Part shown: positions 1-7,759 of the stretch, piece after piece
How the letters are laid out: every line of letters begins with the position of its first letter
Position numbering within the stretch: position 1 is the stretch's first letter
From: Synechococcus sp. UW179A
GTDB taxonomy: Bacteria > Cyanobacteriota > Cyanobacteriia > PCC-6307 > Cyanobiaceae
Assembly: GCF_900473965.1 (NCBI RefSeq)
Contig: NZ_UCNJ01000010.1
Span: forward strand, 1 to 64,000
Direction of reading: 5' to 3'
Length of the DNA stretch: 64,000 bases
The notes under the pieces: generated by a model
What the model was told of the DNA's origin: nothing
Database searches by the model: none
Seen by the model: only the letters and a program-made list of their open reading frames with translations
Translations under genes and position numbers: made by a program

Positions 1-52
1 CGAGGACGTCAAACCATCCCCGCTGTGGCGCGCGTCCTACAGCGATCGTCAT
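1..52 (-). CDS. psbD: Photosystem II D2 protein, N-terminal fragment (cut by window edge)
   Basis: Reading the minus strand from an ATG at 52 gives MTIAVGRAPQRGWFDVL, the characteristic start of the D2 reaction-centre protein of photosystem II. Only 17 codons lie in the window, so nothing downstream can be described. D2 is a thylakoid membrane protein that with D1 binds the primary donor chlorophylls, pheophytin and quinone QA. The gene is divergent from ycf4, leaving about 220 bases between the two starts that must hold the psbD promoter and 5' leader. The plus-strand reading of the same bases gives only a short open end and is not coding. Confidence 0.93.
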   Translation of the reverse strand, partial: MTIAVGRAPQRGWFDVL

Positions 53-273
53 GAGTGAGAACGGGTGCGGATATCCGCAGGCTGTGGGATACCCGGCGAC
101 ATTAACAATTTCAGCGAAGGTTGCGGGGGGAAATCCAGTCACCTGAAATCCCTTGTATCGGAACATTTCTTCGGGGTTTCTTCCGCTTTGTTCGCAGCCT
201 TTGTGGCAGTGCCGCCAAACATCGCCATCCCTGCTGCTTCAGAGGTCACAATGGGCGCTGCTTCCGGGCTGTG

Positions 274-810
274 ATGGCCGCTGATCTGCTTGAACAACCT
301 GTCGTCGGTTCACGGCGGCTGTCCAATGTCTTGGTCGCCGGCATGGTCACCATCGGTGGTGTTGGCTTTTTGTTCGCCTCACTCTCTAGTTATTTGGGGC
401 GTGATCTGCTTCCGCTCGGTCACCCCGCAGGACTTGTATTCGTCCCTCAGGGTCTGGTGATGGGGCTGTACAGCATTGCTGCGGCCCTTCTGGCCACCTA
501 TCTCTGGACGGTGATCGCCATTGACGTGGGTGCCGGCATGAATCGGTTCGACAAAGCGTCAGGGGTCGTCACCATTTCTCGGAGGGGCTTTCGCAAGCCG
601 ATCAGTGTCGAAATTCCGATCAAAGACATCAAAGCTGTCAAGGTCGAGGTTCGTGACGGCTTCAACACCCGACGTCGTGTTTCTCTGCGAGTGCAGGGTC
701 GACGTGACATGCCACTCACCAGAGTGGGTGAGCCTCTTCCTCTCGCTCAGCTTGAGCAGGACGGGGCTGAGCTTGCACGCTTTCTAAATGTGAATCTGGA
801 AGGCCTCTAA
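274..810 (+). CDS. ycf4: Photosystem I assembly protein Ycf4
   Basis: A 178-residue protein of the usual length for Ycf4, a thylakoid membrane factor that assists assembly of the photosystem I core. Two hydrophobic segments (about residues 20-42 and 60-85) form the membrane anchor. The rest is a soluble domain with the conserved stretch around [17 protein letters not shown]. The reading frame is open upstream to base 121, but those extra residues are unlike the family, so the ATG at 274 starting MAADLLEQ was chosen; a GTG directly before it (271) is an alternative. The next gene starts six bases after the stop and may be co-transcribed. Confidence 0.93.
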   Translation: MAADLLEQPVVGSRRLSNVLVAGMVTIGGVGFLFASLSSYLGRDLLPLGHPAGLVFVPQGLVMGLYSIAAALLATYLWTVIAIDVGAGMNRFDKASGVVTISRRGFRKPISVEIPIKDIKAVKVEVRDGFNTRRRVSLRVQGRRDMPLTRVGEPLPLAQLEQDGAELARFLNVNLEGL

Positions 811-816
811 ACGACC

Positions 817-1506
817 ATGATCCGTCAATCACTTCAATCACTCCTAACACTTGCCTTATGTCTGCCGCTGCTAGTGAGCTGCGCGTCCAGCACTACAGCT
901 TCGATGCCGGTTGGTTGCGACCAGGCCAGCAGCCCTTGTCTTCAGGGCAAGGCCAGCGTTGAGCTCACCACCAGCAAGGGTTCGATCACTCTTGAACTCG
1001 ATGGAGATGCCGCTCCTGTGACGGCTGGAAATTTCTTGGATCTGGTTCAAAGAGGTGCTTACAACGGCACCGTTTTTCATCGCGTGGTTCGGGACCCTGT
1101 TCCATTTGTGATTCAAGGCGGCGATCCCTCCTCCAGTGATCCAGCGACTCCGAAGTCGCAGTATGGAACAGGCAGCTTCGTGGATCCAACCACCGGCCAG
1201 GCCCGATTTGTGCCTCTTGAGCTTTCCTTCAACGGCGAAGATCAACCCCGTTACGGAAGGGTTGTCAGCAATCCCACTGAGCTTCTGCAGCTGAAGCTCA
1301 GCCATGAACGCGGCGCCCTGGCGATGGCTCGGTCCCAGGCCCCAGATTCAGCCAGCGCACAGTTTTACATCGCACTGAAGCCCCTCCCAGAGTTGGATGG
1401 TCGTTACGCCGTTTTTGGGCGTGTGACGGAAGGTCTTGATGTGGTGGATGCCATCCGCCAGGACGACACCCTCGTGAAGGCCAGGGTGTTGACGCCAGGC
1501 CTCTGA
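817..1506 (+). CDS. Cyclophilin-type peptidyl-prolyl isomerase, lipoprotein
   Basis: A 229-residue cyclophilin that would catalyse cis-trans isomerisation of prolyl bonds in exported proteins. The N terminus is a lipoprotein signal: charged start, hydrophobic core, then lipobox LVSC with the acylated Cys near residue 22. The cyclophilin domain covers about residues 48-225, with FHRVV and IQGGDP in the active-site region and an AMARS...SAQFYI stretch later. Within the family this places it membrane-anchored in the periplasm or thylakoid lumen. It follows ycf4 by six bases, suggesting one transcript and perhaps a shared role in membrane protein assembly (inference). Confidence 0.9.
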   Translation: MIRQSLQSLLTLALCLPLLVSCASSTTASMPVGCDQASSPCLQGKASVELTTSKGSITLELDGDAAPVTAGNFLDLVQRGAYNGTVFHRVVRDPVPFVIQGGDPSSSDPATPKSQYGTGSFVDPTTGQARFVPLELSFNGEDQPRYGRVVSNPTELLQLKLSHERGALAMARSQAPDSASAQFYIALKPLPELDGRYAVFGRVTEGLDVVDAIRQDDTLVKARVLTPGL

Positions 1507-1520
1507 ATGGCAAGAAATGC

Positions 1521-2051
1521 TCAGGCGGGTACGCGCCCGCCGCTGCTTGAAGCCTTGAGCATTTCGGTGTTCACCCCTGAAGCTCTTTCCAGTGCAACCT
1601 TGCCAGTTCGAGCGATTTCCTCAATGCCGTAGGGAGTCATTAGGCGTTCTAGCGCAACTAGTTTGCCTGGATCACCGACAACCTCCAGGGTCAGAGCATC
1701 GTCCGCCACATCGACCACCTTGGCTCTGAACACCTGAACCAATTCCAGGATTGCGCTGCGCTGCGCCGCCGGTGCGGAAACTTTCATCAACATCAACTCG
1801 CGTTCCACGGCAGGACGTTGGGAGAGGTCGAGAACCTGCAGCACATTGACAAGTTTGTCGAGCTGTTTGGTCATCTGTTGAACGGTCTGCTCGTCGCCCT
1901 CGACCACCATGGTCAGTCTTGAGCGACCAACAGCCTCAGCAGGACCGACCGCAAGGCTGTCGATGTTGAAGCCGCGGCGAGCGAACAGGCCGGCGATACG
2001 GCTGAGGGCGCCGGATTCGTCCTCCACCAGAACCGACAGAGTGTGCTTCAT
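1521..2051 (-). CDS. ilvH: Acetolactate synthase small (regulatory) subunit
   Basis: A 176-residue regulatory subunit of acetohydroxyacid synthase, the first common enzyme of valine, leucine and isoleucine synthesis. The N-terminal ACT domain (about residues 2-75; [19 protein letters not shown], then [12 protein letters not shown]) binds valine for feedback inhibition in this family. A second ACT-like half follows and the length is typical. The start ATG overlaps the stop of the upstream hydrolase gene as ATGA, so the two are translationally coupled although no metabolic link is evident. The C-terminal end converges on the cyclophilin gene with a 14-base gap. Confidence 0.95.
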   Translation of the reverse strand: MKHTLSVLVEDESGALSRIAGLFARRGFNIDSLAVGPAEAVGRSRLTMVVEGDEQTVQQMTKQLDKLVNVLQVLDLSQRPAVERELMLMKVSAPAAQRSAILELVQVFRAKVVDVADDALTLEVVGDPGKLVALERLMTPYGIEEIARTGKVALERASGVNTEMLKASSSGGRVPA

Positions 2052-3028
2052 TCCTGGTGACCGATCCCTGTTGCGCTTGTGCCTCCCAAATTACGGTCCA
2101 GCCAGTGCAGCAATTCCAGGTGAAAGAGCTCGGGAGTTTCGTCGTGGGGGCAATGGCCGGCGTTTTCGATCACCTTGAGCTCCACCCATGGGTGCTGAGA
2201 TTTGACCAATTCGCCGATCATTAACGGCACAAATCGATCCTGGCGCCCCCAAAGCAACAGCACAGGAGGAGTGTTGCGCAGGGTCTGCAGCCGTTGCAGC
2301 AGTACTGGTGCCGTGGCGTTTCTGGGGCGGAGAGCCATGCCTACGCTCATGGCGCGCAGGCTCCGAGCAGCTGTAACCCTGAGGGCAGGTTGGGCGATCA
2401 GTGCTTGCAGCTCCCGGTCGGATCTGATTGATCGCTGATAGGCACCTTGAAGACCAGCCCGTAGCAAAGGTGTACGCGCGATCAGTGGCACGATCAGTTC
2501 CAGGGGTAGCAGGCGGCAGATCGCCGTCACCGTGATGCGTCGTAACCGCTCCAGCCAGCGGGCCTGCTGTTTTGGCAGGGGACGTAGCAGGGTTGGGTCC
2601 GGCAGAGGCGCTGCAATGGCCGCTTTCACCAGTTCGGGTCGCAGCGCAGCGGTGGTTAGAACAGTGAGGCCGCCTAGTGAGTTGCCCACAAGCACCGCTG
2701 GTTGCTCCACCACCTCTTCGAGAAATGCCGCTAGTTGCCTCGACCAGAATTGGTTGTTGAGTGAGTAGCGCCGATTAAGGCCTGGCTGGTCAGAGCGCCC
2801 GAAGCCGATCAGGTCAAGACTGAACACCTGGTAGCCCGCTGCGGCAAGAGCTCCGGCGTTATGTCTCCAGTGGCTGCTGCTGGCGCCGAAGCCGTGAATC
2901 AGCACGATCGGTGTAGCTGAGGTCTCCCCCAGAACGCGCCAGTGACAATTGAGATTCATCCAGCGCCATGTGTTGGCTTCTCCCCAGTCGGCACCGCTGG
3001 AGGCAGGCTGGGAAGCGGTTGCGTGCAC
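2048..3028 (-). CDS. Alpha/beta hydrolase of unknown substrate
   Basis: A 326-residue alpha/beta-hydrolase-fold protein. It has the oxyanion-hole region [10 protein letters not shown], the nucleophile elbow VGNSLGG, the acid in [11 protein letters not shown] and the catalytic histidine in [10 protein letters not shown], so the triad looks complete. No signal peptide is seen. The substrate cannot be read from sequence; homologues are common in cyanobacteria, often annotated only as hydrolase. The ATG at 3028 was kept because the region with TWRW before residue 24 resembles related proteins, but a start at 2959 (MNLNCHW) is possible. With the longer start the 5' end overlaps the divergent Trm1 gene by about 80 bases. 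It is coupled to ilvH through ATGA. Confidence 0.85.
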   Translation of the reverse strand: MHATASQPASSGADWGEANTWRWMNLNCHWRVLGETSATPIVLIHGFGASSSHWRHNAGALAAAGYQVFSLDLIGFGRSDQPGLNRRYSLNNQFWSRQLAAFLEEVVEQPAVLVGNSLGGLTVLTTAALRPELVKAAIAAPLPDPTLLRPLPKQQARWLERLRRITVTAICRLLPLELIVPLIARTPLLRAGLQGAYQRSIRSDRELQALIAQPALRVTAARSLRAMSVGMALRPRNATAPVLLQRLQTLRNTPPVLLLWGRQDRFVPLMIGELVKSQHPWVELKVIENAGHCPHDETPELFHLELLHWLDRNLGGTSATGIGHQE

Positions 3029-4205
3029 GCGCCTGGAAACACCGGTTTCTCACTATCGCGAAGGAGCTGTCTGCTTGCAGACAGGATCTGGGTTTTTTCG
3101 AAAGGATTCGCGACCTTCGAGGGACCTGTCAGTCCTGCTGGCGACCCACCAGGCTTCAGCCGCACAACGGCCACTGCGTTGGCTTGACCTCATGGCCGGT
3201 TGTGGCATTCGTGGTTTGCGTTGGGGACTCGAGGCCTATCCCGAAGCCAGACCCGATCTGGAGCTTTGGTTGAACGATGCCGATCCAGATCGCAGCTCTT
3301 TGCTGGCATCGAACCTTCAGCTTCTGCAGGGTATTCGGGGTGTGTCGTTGACGACCACACATAGGGCGGCAGAGCGTTTGCTGCGCCAGGCGTATCTCGA
3401 TCAGACCTTCTTTGATCTGATCGATATGGATGCCTTCGGTTGTCCGAATGCCCTGCTTCAGTCGGCTTTGGCAGTGCTTCGCTTCGATGGTCTGCTGGTC
3501 CTCGCAAGCACCGATGGACGTTCGCCAACCGGCCATGATCGCCCTGCGGCGGTGCGTCATTTTGGGGCAGCGGCGCGAGCACATCCCGCCAGTTGGGAGC
3601 TGGCTTTGCGACTTCAGTTGGCCGTGCTGGCCAGAGAAGCCTGGCAATTGGGGCGGGGGCTTGAACCCGTTGCCAGTTTCAGTGAAGGCCGCACATTCCG
3701 GCTCGCGGTGCGGTTGCGCCAGCGCCTCGCCGCTGATGAGGAATCGCAGCTGGGCCTGCTGGCTCGGTGCGAGCGCTGTGGTGATCAAGCTGTGCAACCT
3801 CTCTTGAAGCTCTCGGGCTGGAGATCCTGTCGCTGCACAGATGGCCAGGGGAAGTGGGCGATTACAGGGCCGCTCTGGCTCGGTCCCCTGCAGATGCCTG
3901 CAGTTCTGGGTCAGTTGCTCAAGCTTGCCGACTCACACCCAGACACCCTTTCATCTGCTGGGCGACGTCTGCTGCAACGCCTGCAGAGCGACTGCGGATT
4001 GCCGGTCTGCTGCTGGTCCACCGCTGAGCTTGCCAGTCGGCTCTCTCTTGCCGGAACTCCTCCGCTGCAGGAGCTCATTCAGTCGCTCCAGAGCGCAGGA
4101 CATCAGGCATGCCCTAGCGCCGTCATGACTGGCCAGTTGCGCACCGATGCGCCCATGGCTGAGTTATTACAACAATGCGTTCAACACGTGACTGGAGATC
4201 GTTAA
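2949..4205 (+). CDS. trm1: tRNA (guanine26-N2)-dimethyltransferase Trm1
   Basis: About 418 residues matching the Trm1 family, which uses SAM to make N2,N2-dimethylguanosine at position 26 of tRNA. Visible family marks are YREGAVCLQTGSGFF plus SRPSRDLSVLLA near the N terminus, the SAM-binding LMAGCGIRGLRWGLE, and the catalytic-loop sequence DMDAFGCPNALL. A Cys cluster (CERCG, later CRC) suggests a zinc site. A winged-helix-like end follows. Trm1 is typical of archaea and eukaryotes and restricted in bacteria, cyanobacteria being one of the groups that carry it. The start is uncertain: no ATG is available, and the candidates are TTG 2949, GTG 2970 and TTG 2973, all inside the divergent hydrolase gene. 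Confidence 0.88.
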   Translation: MRFIQRHVLASPQSAPLEAGWEAVACTRLETPVSHYREGAVCLQTGSGFFRKDSRPSRDLSVLLATHQASAAQRPLRWLDLMAGCGIRGLRWGLEAYPEARPDLELWLNDADPDRSSLLASNLQLLQGIRGVSLTTTHRAAERLLRQAYLDQTFFDLIDMDAFGCPNALLQSALAVLRFDGLLVLASTDGRSPTGHDRPAAVRHFGAAARAHPASWELALRLQLAVLAREAWQLGRGLEPVASFSEGRTFRLAVRLRQRLAADEESQLGLLARCERCGDQAVQPLLKLSGWRSCRCTDGQGKWAITGPLWLGPLQMPAVLGQLLKLADSHPDTLSSAGRRLLQRLQSDCGLPVCCWSTAELASRLSLAGTPPLQELIQSLQSAGHQACPSAVMTGQLRTDAPMAELLQQCVQHVTGDR

Positions 4206-4232
4206 ATAGGGGCTGATTTAGAAGGCTGTTCG

Positions 4233-4331
4233 ATGGCTTCGGAGATTTTCGGGATTGCAGCTGTGTTTTGGGTGCTGATTCCCGTGGGCCTGGCCGGTGG
4301 CGCCTTGCTGTTGAAGCTTCAAAAGGACTGA
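4233..4331 (+). CDS. petM: Cytochrome b6f complex subunit PetM (subunit 7)
   Basis: A 32-residue single-span membrane protein read directly from the sequence, beginning [19 protein letters not shown] and ending LLKLQKD. It has the length and sequence expected of PetM, one of the four small peripheral subunits of the cytochrome b6f complex in the thylakoid membrane. Its hydrophobic helix spans about residues 5-27. It sits alone between Trm1 (28 bases upstream) and a Ycf39-like gene (56 bases downstream), both on the same strand. Confidence 0.93.
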
Positions 4332-4386
4332 TCCCCGCAATGCGAGGGAACGCCAACTAAGCTCCTCGCTGGACTTTGAAAGCCCT

Positions 4387-5349
4387 ATGCAGGTTCTTGT
4401 GGTCGGTGGAACAGGAACCTTGGGCAGGCAGATTGCCCGCAGGGCTCTCGACCAAGGTCATGACGTTCGCTGCATGGTGAGAACGCCAAGAAAAGCGTCC
4501 TTTCTTCAGGAGTGGGGTTGTGAACTCACTCGCGGTGACCTGCTCAATCCAGCCAGCCTCGATTACGCCCTTGACGGAGTTGATGCGGTGATCGATGCGG
4601 CCACGAGCCGCCCCGACGATCCAAAGAGTGTTTATCAAACAGACTGGGACGGCAAGCTCAATCTCCTCAGAGCCTGTGAACGCTCCGGAGTGAACCGTTT
4701 CGTGTTCCTCTCGCTTCTTAAATCTGAACAGCACCGTGATGTGCCGTTGATGGACATCAAGTACTGCACTGAAAAGCTTCTCAAGGAATCAGAGCTTGAT
4801 TACACCATCCTTCAAGGTGTGGCGTTCATGCAGGGCGTGATCAGTCAGTTCGCCATTCCTGTTCTGGAGAGCCAGACCGTTTGGGTGAGCGGCAGTCCCA
4901 CATCCATTGCCTATATGAATACCCAAGACATGGCTCGCTTCGCCGTGGCTGCACTTGACCATGCGGAGACGGTGCGCAAAACATTTCCTGTTGTGGGGCC
5001 CAAGGCCTGGAATAGCGGGGAGGTTGTTCAGCTCTGCGAACGAGCTGCTGACAAGTCAGCGAGGGTGTTTCGAGTGCCCTCCTTCATCATGCGATTCACA
5101 GAGGGCATGTGTTCTTTCTTTGAACCTGCTGTGAACGTTGCGGAGCGTCTCGCTTTCGCTGAGGTGTCCGGCGGTGGTGTGTCCATGGATGCGCCAATGG
5201 AAGAGACCTATCAGAGCTTCGGGATTGATCCCGGTGAGATCACTCATCTGGAGGACTACGTCAAGGAGTACTACGACTCAATCCTCAAGCGTCTGCGGGA
5301 GATGGAAGCCGACCTCGACAAGGATGCCAAGAAGAAGCTGCCGTTCTGA
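4387..5349 (+). CDS. ycf39: Ycf39-like NAD(P)-binding protein (photosystem II assembly)
   Basis: A 320-residue atypical short-chain dehydrogenase of the NmrA/Ycf39 group. The N terminus carries the dinucleotide-binding motif VGGTGTLGRQIARRAL followed by a basic segment (CMVRTPRKA), and the Rossmann fold continues to about residue 230. Ycf39 homologues (HCF244 in plants) associate with chlorophyll synthase and high-light-inducible proteins and help deliver pigments to newly made D1. That role is family knowledge, not shown by this sequence. The usual catalytic Tyr-Lys pair of classical dehydrogenases is not evident. A paralogue could also exist, so the symbol is probable rather than certain. 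Confidence 0.85.
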   Translation: MQVLVVGGTGTLGRQIARRALDQGHDVRCMVRTPRKASFLQEWGCELTRGDLLNPASLDYALDGVDAVIDAATSRPDDPKSVYQTDWDGKLNLLRACERSGVNRFVFLSLLKSEQHRDVPLMDIKYCTEKLLKESELDYTILQGVAFMQGVISQFAIPVLESQTVWVSGSPTSIAYMNTQDMARFAVAALDHAETVRKTFPVVGPKAWNSGEVVQLCERAADKSARVFRVPSFIMRFTEGMCSFFEPAVNVAERLAFAEVSGGGVSMDAPMEETYQSFGIDPGEITHLEDYVKEYYDSILKRLREMEADLDKDAKKKLPF

Positions 5350-5368
5350 TCAAAACAAAGCCCATCGT

Positions 5369-5390
5369 GACTAGTTGATGCGTACTAGTC
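5369..5390 (+). terminator. Small stem-loop after the Ycf39-like gene
   Basis: GACTAGT (5369-5375) pairs with ACTAGTC (5384-5390) around an eight-base loop, 20 bases after the stop of the Ycf39-like gene. Only TTGT follows, so the T tract is poor. It is a weak terminator or attenuator candidate before the next plus-strand gene at 5427. Confidence 0.35.
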
Positions 5391-5426
5391 TTGTCGATAT
5401 AGTTGATTTACTTTCCTTGTTCTGAG

Positions 5427-5642
5427 ATGTCTGTCGCTCAAGTCAAAAATCTGCAGCGACGTCTCGAAAACCTTGCCCGTGAAGCCGAGACTGAGCTTGA
5501 CCGCACTTGTGGTCACGATCTTTGGCGCAGTGTGGGATTCGACGCCTTCGACAGTCTCGACGACAGCGATCGCCGAGCTAGCGCCAATTACTACTACGGT
5601 CAGTGGTCAACTGTGCGCGAATTGCAGGAGGCTCTCGGCTGA
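5427..5642 (+). CDS. Conserved cyanobacterial small protein, function unknown
   Basis: A 71-residue soluble, acidic protein starting MSVAQVKNLQRRLENLAREAE. The N-terminal third looks like an amphipathic helix with coiled-coil character. The C-terminal part has a SANYYYGQWSTV stretch rich in Tyr. No membrane span or signal peptide is present. The ATG at 5427 was chosen over an upstream alternative start at 5403 because the extra residues look like leader sequence. Its stop overlaps the start of the methyltransferase gene as TGATG, implying coupled translation and perhaps a shared role. I do not recognise a characterised family. Confidence 0.75.
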   Translation: MSVAQVKNLQRRLENLAREAETELDRTCGHDLWRSVGFDAFDSLDDSDRRASANYYYGQWSTVRELQEALG

Positions 5643-6421
5643 TGAGTGAAGGGTGTTGTGGACCGGCACTGGATCAAACCCAGGCCGTTGAAGAGCGTTA
5701 CGGCGCAGCCGCATTGGAGCAGGAAGCCTGTCTCTGTACGCCTGTCGATTTTGATGCCTCCTTGTTGGAGGTCATTCCTGAGGAGGTCGTGGAGCGTGAT
5801 TACGGTTGCGGCAACCCGACGCGCTGGGTTCGCTCTGGTGACACCGTGCTGGATCTTGGCAGTGGCAGCGGCAAAAATGCCTTCATCTGTGCCCAGGTTG
5901 TGGGGGCGGGTGGTGCAGTGATCGGGGTCGATCGCAATGCCGACATGTTGGAGCTTGCTCGTGTTGCGGCGCCTGTGGTGGCCGAGAGAGTCGGTTTCAG
6001 CAACGTTCAGTTTTTGGAGGGTTCGATCGAAGCCTTGGATGCGCTTACCCCGACGGGTGAGCTGCTGATTCCCTCAGCCAGCATCGATGTGGTGTTGAGC
6101 AACTGTGTGCTCAATCTGGTGAATCCTTCAGCGCGCGCGGCTCTGCTCGCCAACATCCGCAGAGTGCTTCGTCCCTCAGGCCGCGTCGCCATCAGCGACA
6201 TCGTGTGTGATCGCCCTGTTCCACAGCATCTTCAGCAAGATCCAGATCTCTGGAGCGGCTGCATCAGCGGTGCATGGGAAGAGCAGGCTTTTCTTGCTGA
6301 TTTTCGGGCACTTGGCTTTGAGGATGTGCGCTATGCCGACCGCTCGGCTCAGCCCTGGCGTGTTGTCGAAGGCATCGAATTCCGTGCTGTCACACTGACC
6401 GGCGTCTTGGCTGTTGGTTGA
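5642..6421 (+). CDS. Arsenite S-adenosylmethyltransferase-like protein (ArsM-like)
   Basis: A 259-residue SAM-dependent methyltransferase beginning MSEGCCGPALD. The SAM-binding glycine loop is VLDLGSGSGKNAF (about residues 69-81). Three cysteines sit in ArsM-like contexts: DYGCGNP (Cys56), VLSNCVLNLV (Cys155) and WSGCISGA (Cys207). Their spacing (99 and 52 residues) is close to that of the arsenite-binding triad of characterised algal ArsM enzymes (72/174/224, as I recall). This supports arsenite methylation as the activity, by family knowledge. Additional N-terminal cysteines (5, 6, 30, 32) could also bind metal. The gene overlaps the upstream small ORF by one base and converges with the pseudouridine synthase, overlapping its 3' end by 32 bases. 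Confidence 0.82.
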   Translation: MSEGCCGPALDQTQAVEERYGAAALEQEACLCTPVDFDASLLEVIPEEVVERDYGCGNPTRWVRSGDTVLDLGSGSGKNAFICAQVVGAGGAVIGVDRNADMLELARVAAPVVAERVGFSNVQFLEGSIEALDALTPTGELLIPSASIDVVLSNCVLNLVNPSARAALLANIRRVLRPSGRVAISDIVCDRPVPQHLQQDPDLWSGCISGAWEEQAFLADFRALGFEDVRYADRSAQPWRVVEGIEFRAVTLTGVLAVG

Positions 6422-7013
6422 GCAGCGCCACCAGACGTTGATGCTCATCGGCAGCGAGCTCACGCCATTGACCTGATGCAAGGCCGCGGATGCTAAGAGG
6501 CAGACCTCCATCCATCAGATCAATGCTGTGGCGGATCAGCCTCAGCGTGGGGAGTCCTACTGCCGCTGTCATGCGACGCACCTGGCGGTTGCGCCCCTCC
6601 CTCAGGCTCAGTTCAAGCCATGCGGTGGGAATGCTCAGCCTGGTGCGGATTGGCGGGTTGCGTTGCGTGAGTGTCTGCTGATGTTCGGCAGCTAGACGTT
6701 GGGCCCGTGCAGGCTTTGTGAGCTGCTGCTTGACCATCACCCCATTGCAAAGTGCATCAAGCTGAGCTTGATCAGGACTGCCTTCAACTTGCACCCAGTA
6801 AGTGCGCCAATGGCCGAAGCGTGGGTTTGTCAGTCGTTGTTGCAGACGACCATTGGCGGTGAGCAGCAGCAATCCTTCGCTGTCGGCGTCTAGACGACCC
6901 GCTGGATAGACATCAGGGACAGTTATCCAGTCGGAAAGGCATCCCCATCGGCTGCCTGGTTCTGGTGTGAACTGGCTCAGGACTCCGTATGGCTTGTGAA
7001 GCAGAACCGTCAG
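6390..7013 (-). CDS. RsuA/RluB/RluE-family rRNA pseudouridine synthase
   Basis: About 207 residues of a 23S/16S rRNA pseudouridine synthase. The catalytic-Asp motif is GRLDADSEGLLLLT, preceded by HKPYGVLSQFTPE. Downstream are FGHWRTYWVQVEG and the REGRNRQVRRMTAAVG signature. There is no N-terminal S4 domain, as in RluE. An ATG start after the motif would delete the catalytic Asp, so the gene must begin further up. The open frame back to an in-frame TGA contains no ATG, GTG or TTG. The best candidate is CTG at 7013, which overlaps the stop of the Nif11-like gene as CTGA, an arrangement like the usual ATGA coupling. Translation from CTG would be unusual; a sequence error is the alternative. Confidence 0.88.
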   Translation of the reverse strand: MTVLLHKPYGVLSQFTPEPGSRWGCLSDWITVPDVYPAGRLDADSEGLLLLTANGRLQQRLTNPRFGHWRTYWVQVEGSPDQAQLDALCNGVMVKQQLTKPARAQRLAAEHQQTLTQRNPPIRTRLSIPTAWLELSLREGRNRQVRRMTAAVGLPTLRLIRHSIDLMDGGLPLSIRGLASGQWRELAADEHQRLVALLNQQPRRRSV

Positions 7014-7258
7014 GAGTGGTTTCCGAAGCAGATCAACAGCGCTTCCCCCCAGCTGGAAGCATCGTTGATGTGGTCATCATGCAGGTGCTTCATTTTTTCC
7101 GCCTGCATTCTCATCATGGTGGCCTGGGTGAACACGTGCCCCTTTTCCTTGGCCAGGTTCACCACATGCATGGGAGTCGCGGCCTGACGCACCTGTTCGC
7201 GGACCTGGGAATCAGACTGCGTCAGGTTTACGAAAGAGGCGAGAGCGGACTCGGACAC
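7010..7258 (-). CDS. Nif11-like small protein
   Basis: From GTG 7258 the product is 82 residues. The first about 50 fit the Nif11 (nitrogen-fixation 11 / nitrile-hydratase-leader-like) pattern: SESALASFVNLTQSD, then a helix EQVRQAATPMHVVNLAKEKGH and a following FT. Nif11 proteins include the leader peptides of cyanobacterial RiPPs (prochlorosins), but many stand-alone members have no known modification system. Here the C-terminal end (SSWGEALLICFGNHS) lacks the double-glycine cleavage site and Cys-rich core of a prochlorosin, and no LanM or protease is nearby. The longer open frame starts at 7309, but the GTG gives the typical Nif11 start. Its stop overlaps the start of the pseudouridine synthase. 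Confidence 0.72.
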   Translation of the reverse strand: MSESALASFVNLTQSDSQVREQVRQAATPMHVVNLAKEKGHVFTQATMMRMQAEKMKHLHDDHINDASSWGEALLICFGNHS

Positions 7259-7281
7259 GGCGATTTGGCGTTTCCAAAAGA

Positions 7282-7374
7282 TTAGGTGGATTTCTGGCGG
7301 GCACGCCACAGGTTCACAGCACCGATGGAAATCATCAGCAGCCCCAGATCCATGGAGAGGGGAGGAAGAATCAT
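7282..7374 (-). CDS. Possible 30-residue single-span membrane protein
   Basis: A minus-strand ATG at 7374 opens a 30-codon frame starting MILPPLSMDLGLLMISIGAV and ending in a basic tail (NLWRARQKST). It would be one hydrophobic helix with a positive cytoplasmic end, and its codon choice resembles real genes nearby. It lies just upstream of the Nif11-like gene on the same strand and could share its transcript. I cannot match it to a known photosystem or b6f small subunit. Confidence 0.4.
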   Translation of the reverse strand: MILPPLSMDLGLLMISIGAVNLWRARQKST

Positions 7375-7486
7375 CGTCTCGTTTCAGAATCAGTCGACCT
7401 TAGGGAGTGGTCATCCGCAGTGAGGCTGCTCAGGAAGCAGGCGGCCTCCTAAAATGCAGAAACGTTTTGCGGGTCAATGCCGGCGC

Positions 7487-7756
7487 ATGATTGAAACCTC
7501 GGGTGTGATCGAGAAGGAACAGGGCAACGGGTTTTACCTGGTGACCCTGGAACAGCCCGCAGGTCATCAATGCCTCTGCCGCGCAGCGGGCAAACTCACC
7601 AAGTTCCGAATCAAGCTGCTGGCTGGAGACAAAGTGCTTGTGGAAATCAGCCCTTACGACCTGACTCGTGGCCGGATCACCTACAGGGAGCGCAACGCTG
7701 GAGCCCCCGGAGGTCGTCCCGGTGGTAACCGTCCTGGTGGCCCTCGTCGCCGTTAA
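7487..7756 (+). CDS. Translation initiation factor IF-1-like protein with Gly/Arg tail
   Basis: An 89-residue S1/OB-fold protein. The second half carries the IF-1 signature LLAGDKVLVEISPYDLTRG followed by RITYRER. The first half is divergent (VIEKEQGNGFYLVTLEQPAG, and CLCRAAGKL where canonical IF-1 has HISGKMR-like sequence). A Gly/Pro/Arg-rich tail of about 17 residues follows, which standard IF-1 lacks. In cyanobacteria canonical infA normally sits in the ribosomal-protein cluster, so this is probably an additional IF-1-like protein or RNA chaperone (inference). The ATG at 7487 gives the family start MIETSGVIEKE; an upstream start at 7454 adds unrelated residues. Confidence 0.8.
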   Translation: MIETSGVIEKEQGNGFYLVTLEQPAGHQCLCRAAGKLTKFRIKLLAGDKVLVEISPYDLTRGRITYRERNAGAPGGRPGGNRPGGPRRR

Positions 7757-7759
7757 GGC

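Noticed and set aside
2-58. Plus-strand open end (18 codons) at the window start
   Set aside because: The same bases read on the minus strand give the exact N terminus of D2, so the plus reading is a shadow.
121-273. N-terminal extension of ycf4 frame
   Set aside because: The extra 51 residues are Cys/Arg-rich and unlike any Ycf4; the family start is at 274 and this stretch lies in the psbD-ycf4 promoter region.
3156-3797. 213-codon minus-strand frame inside Trm1
   Set aside because: Shadow of the conserved Trm1 coding sequence.
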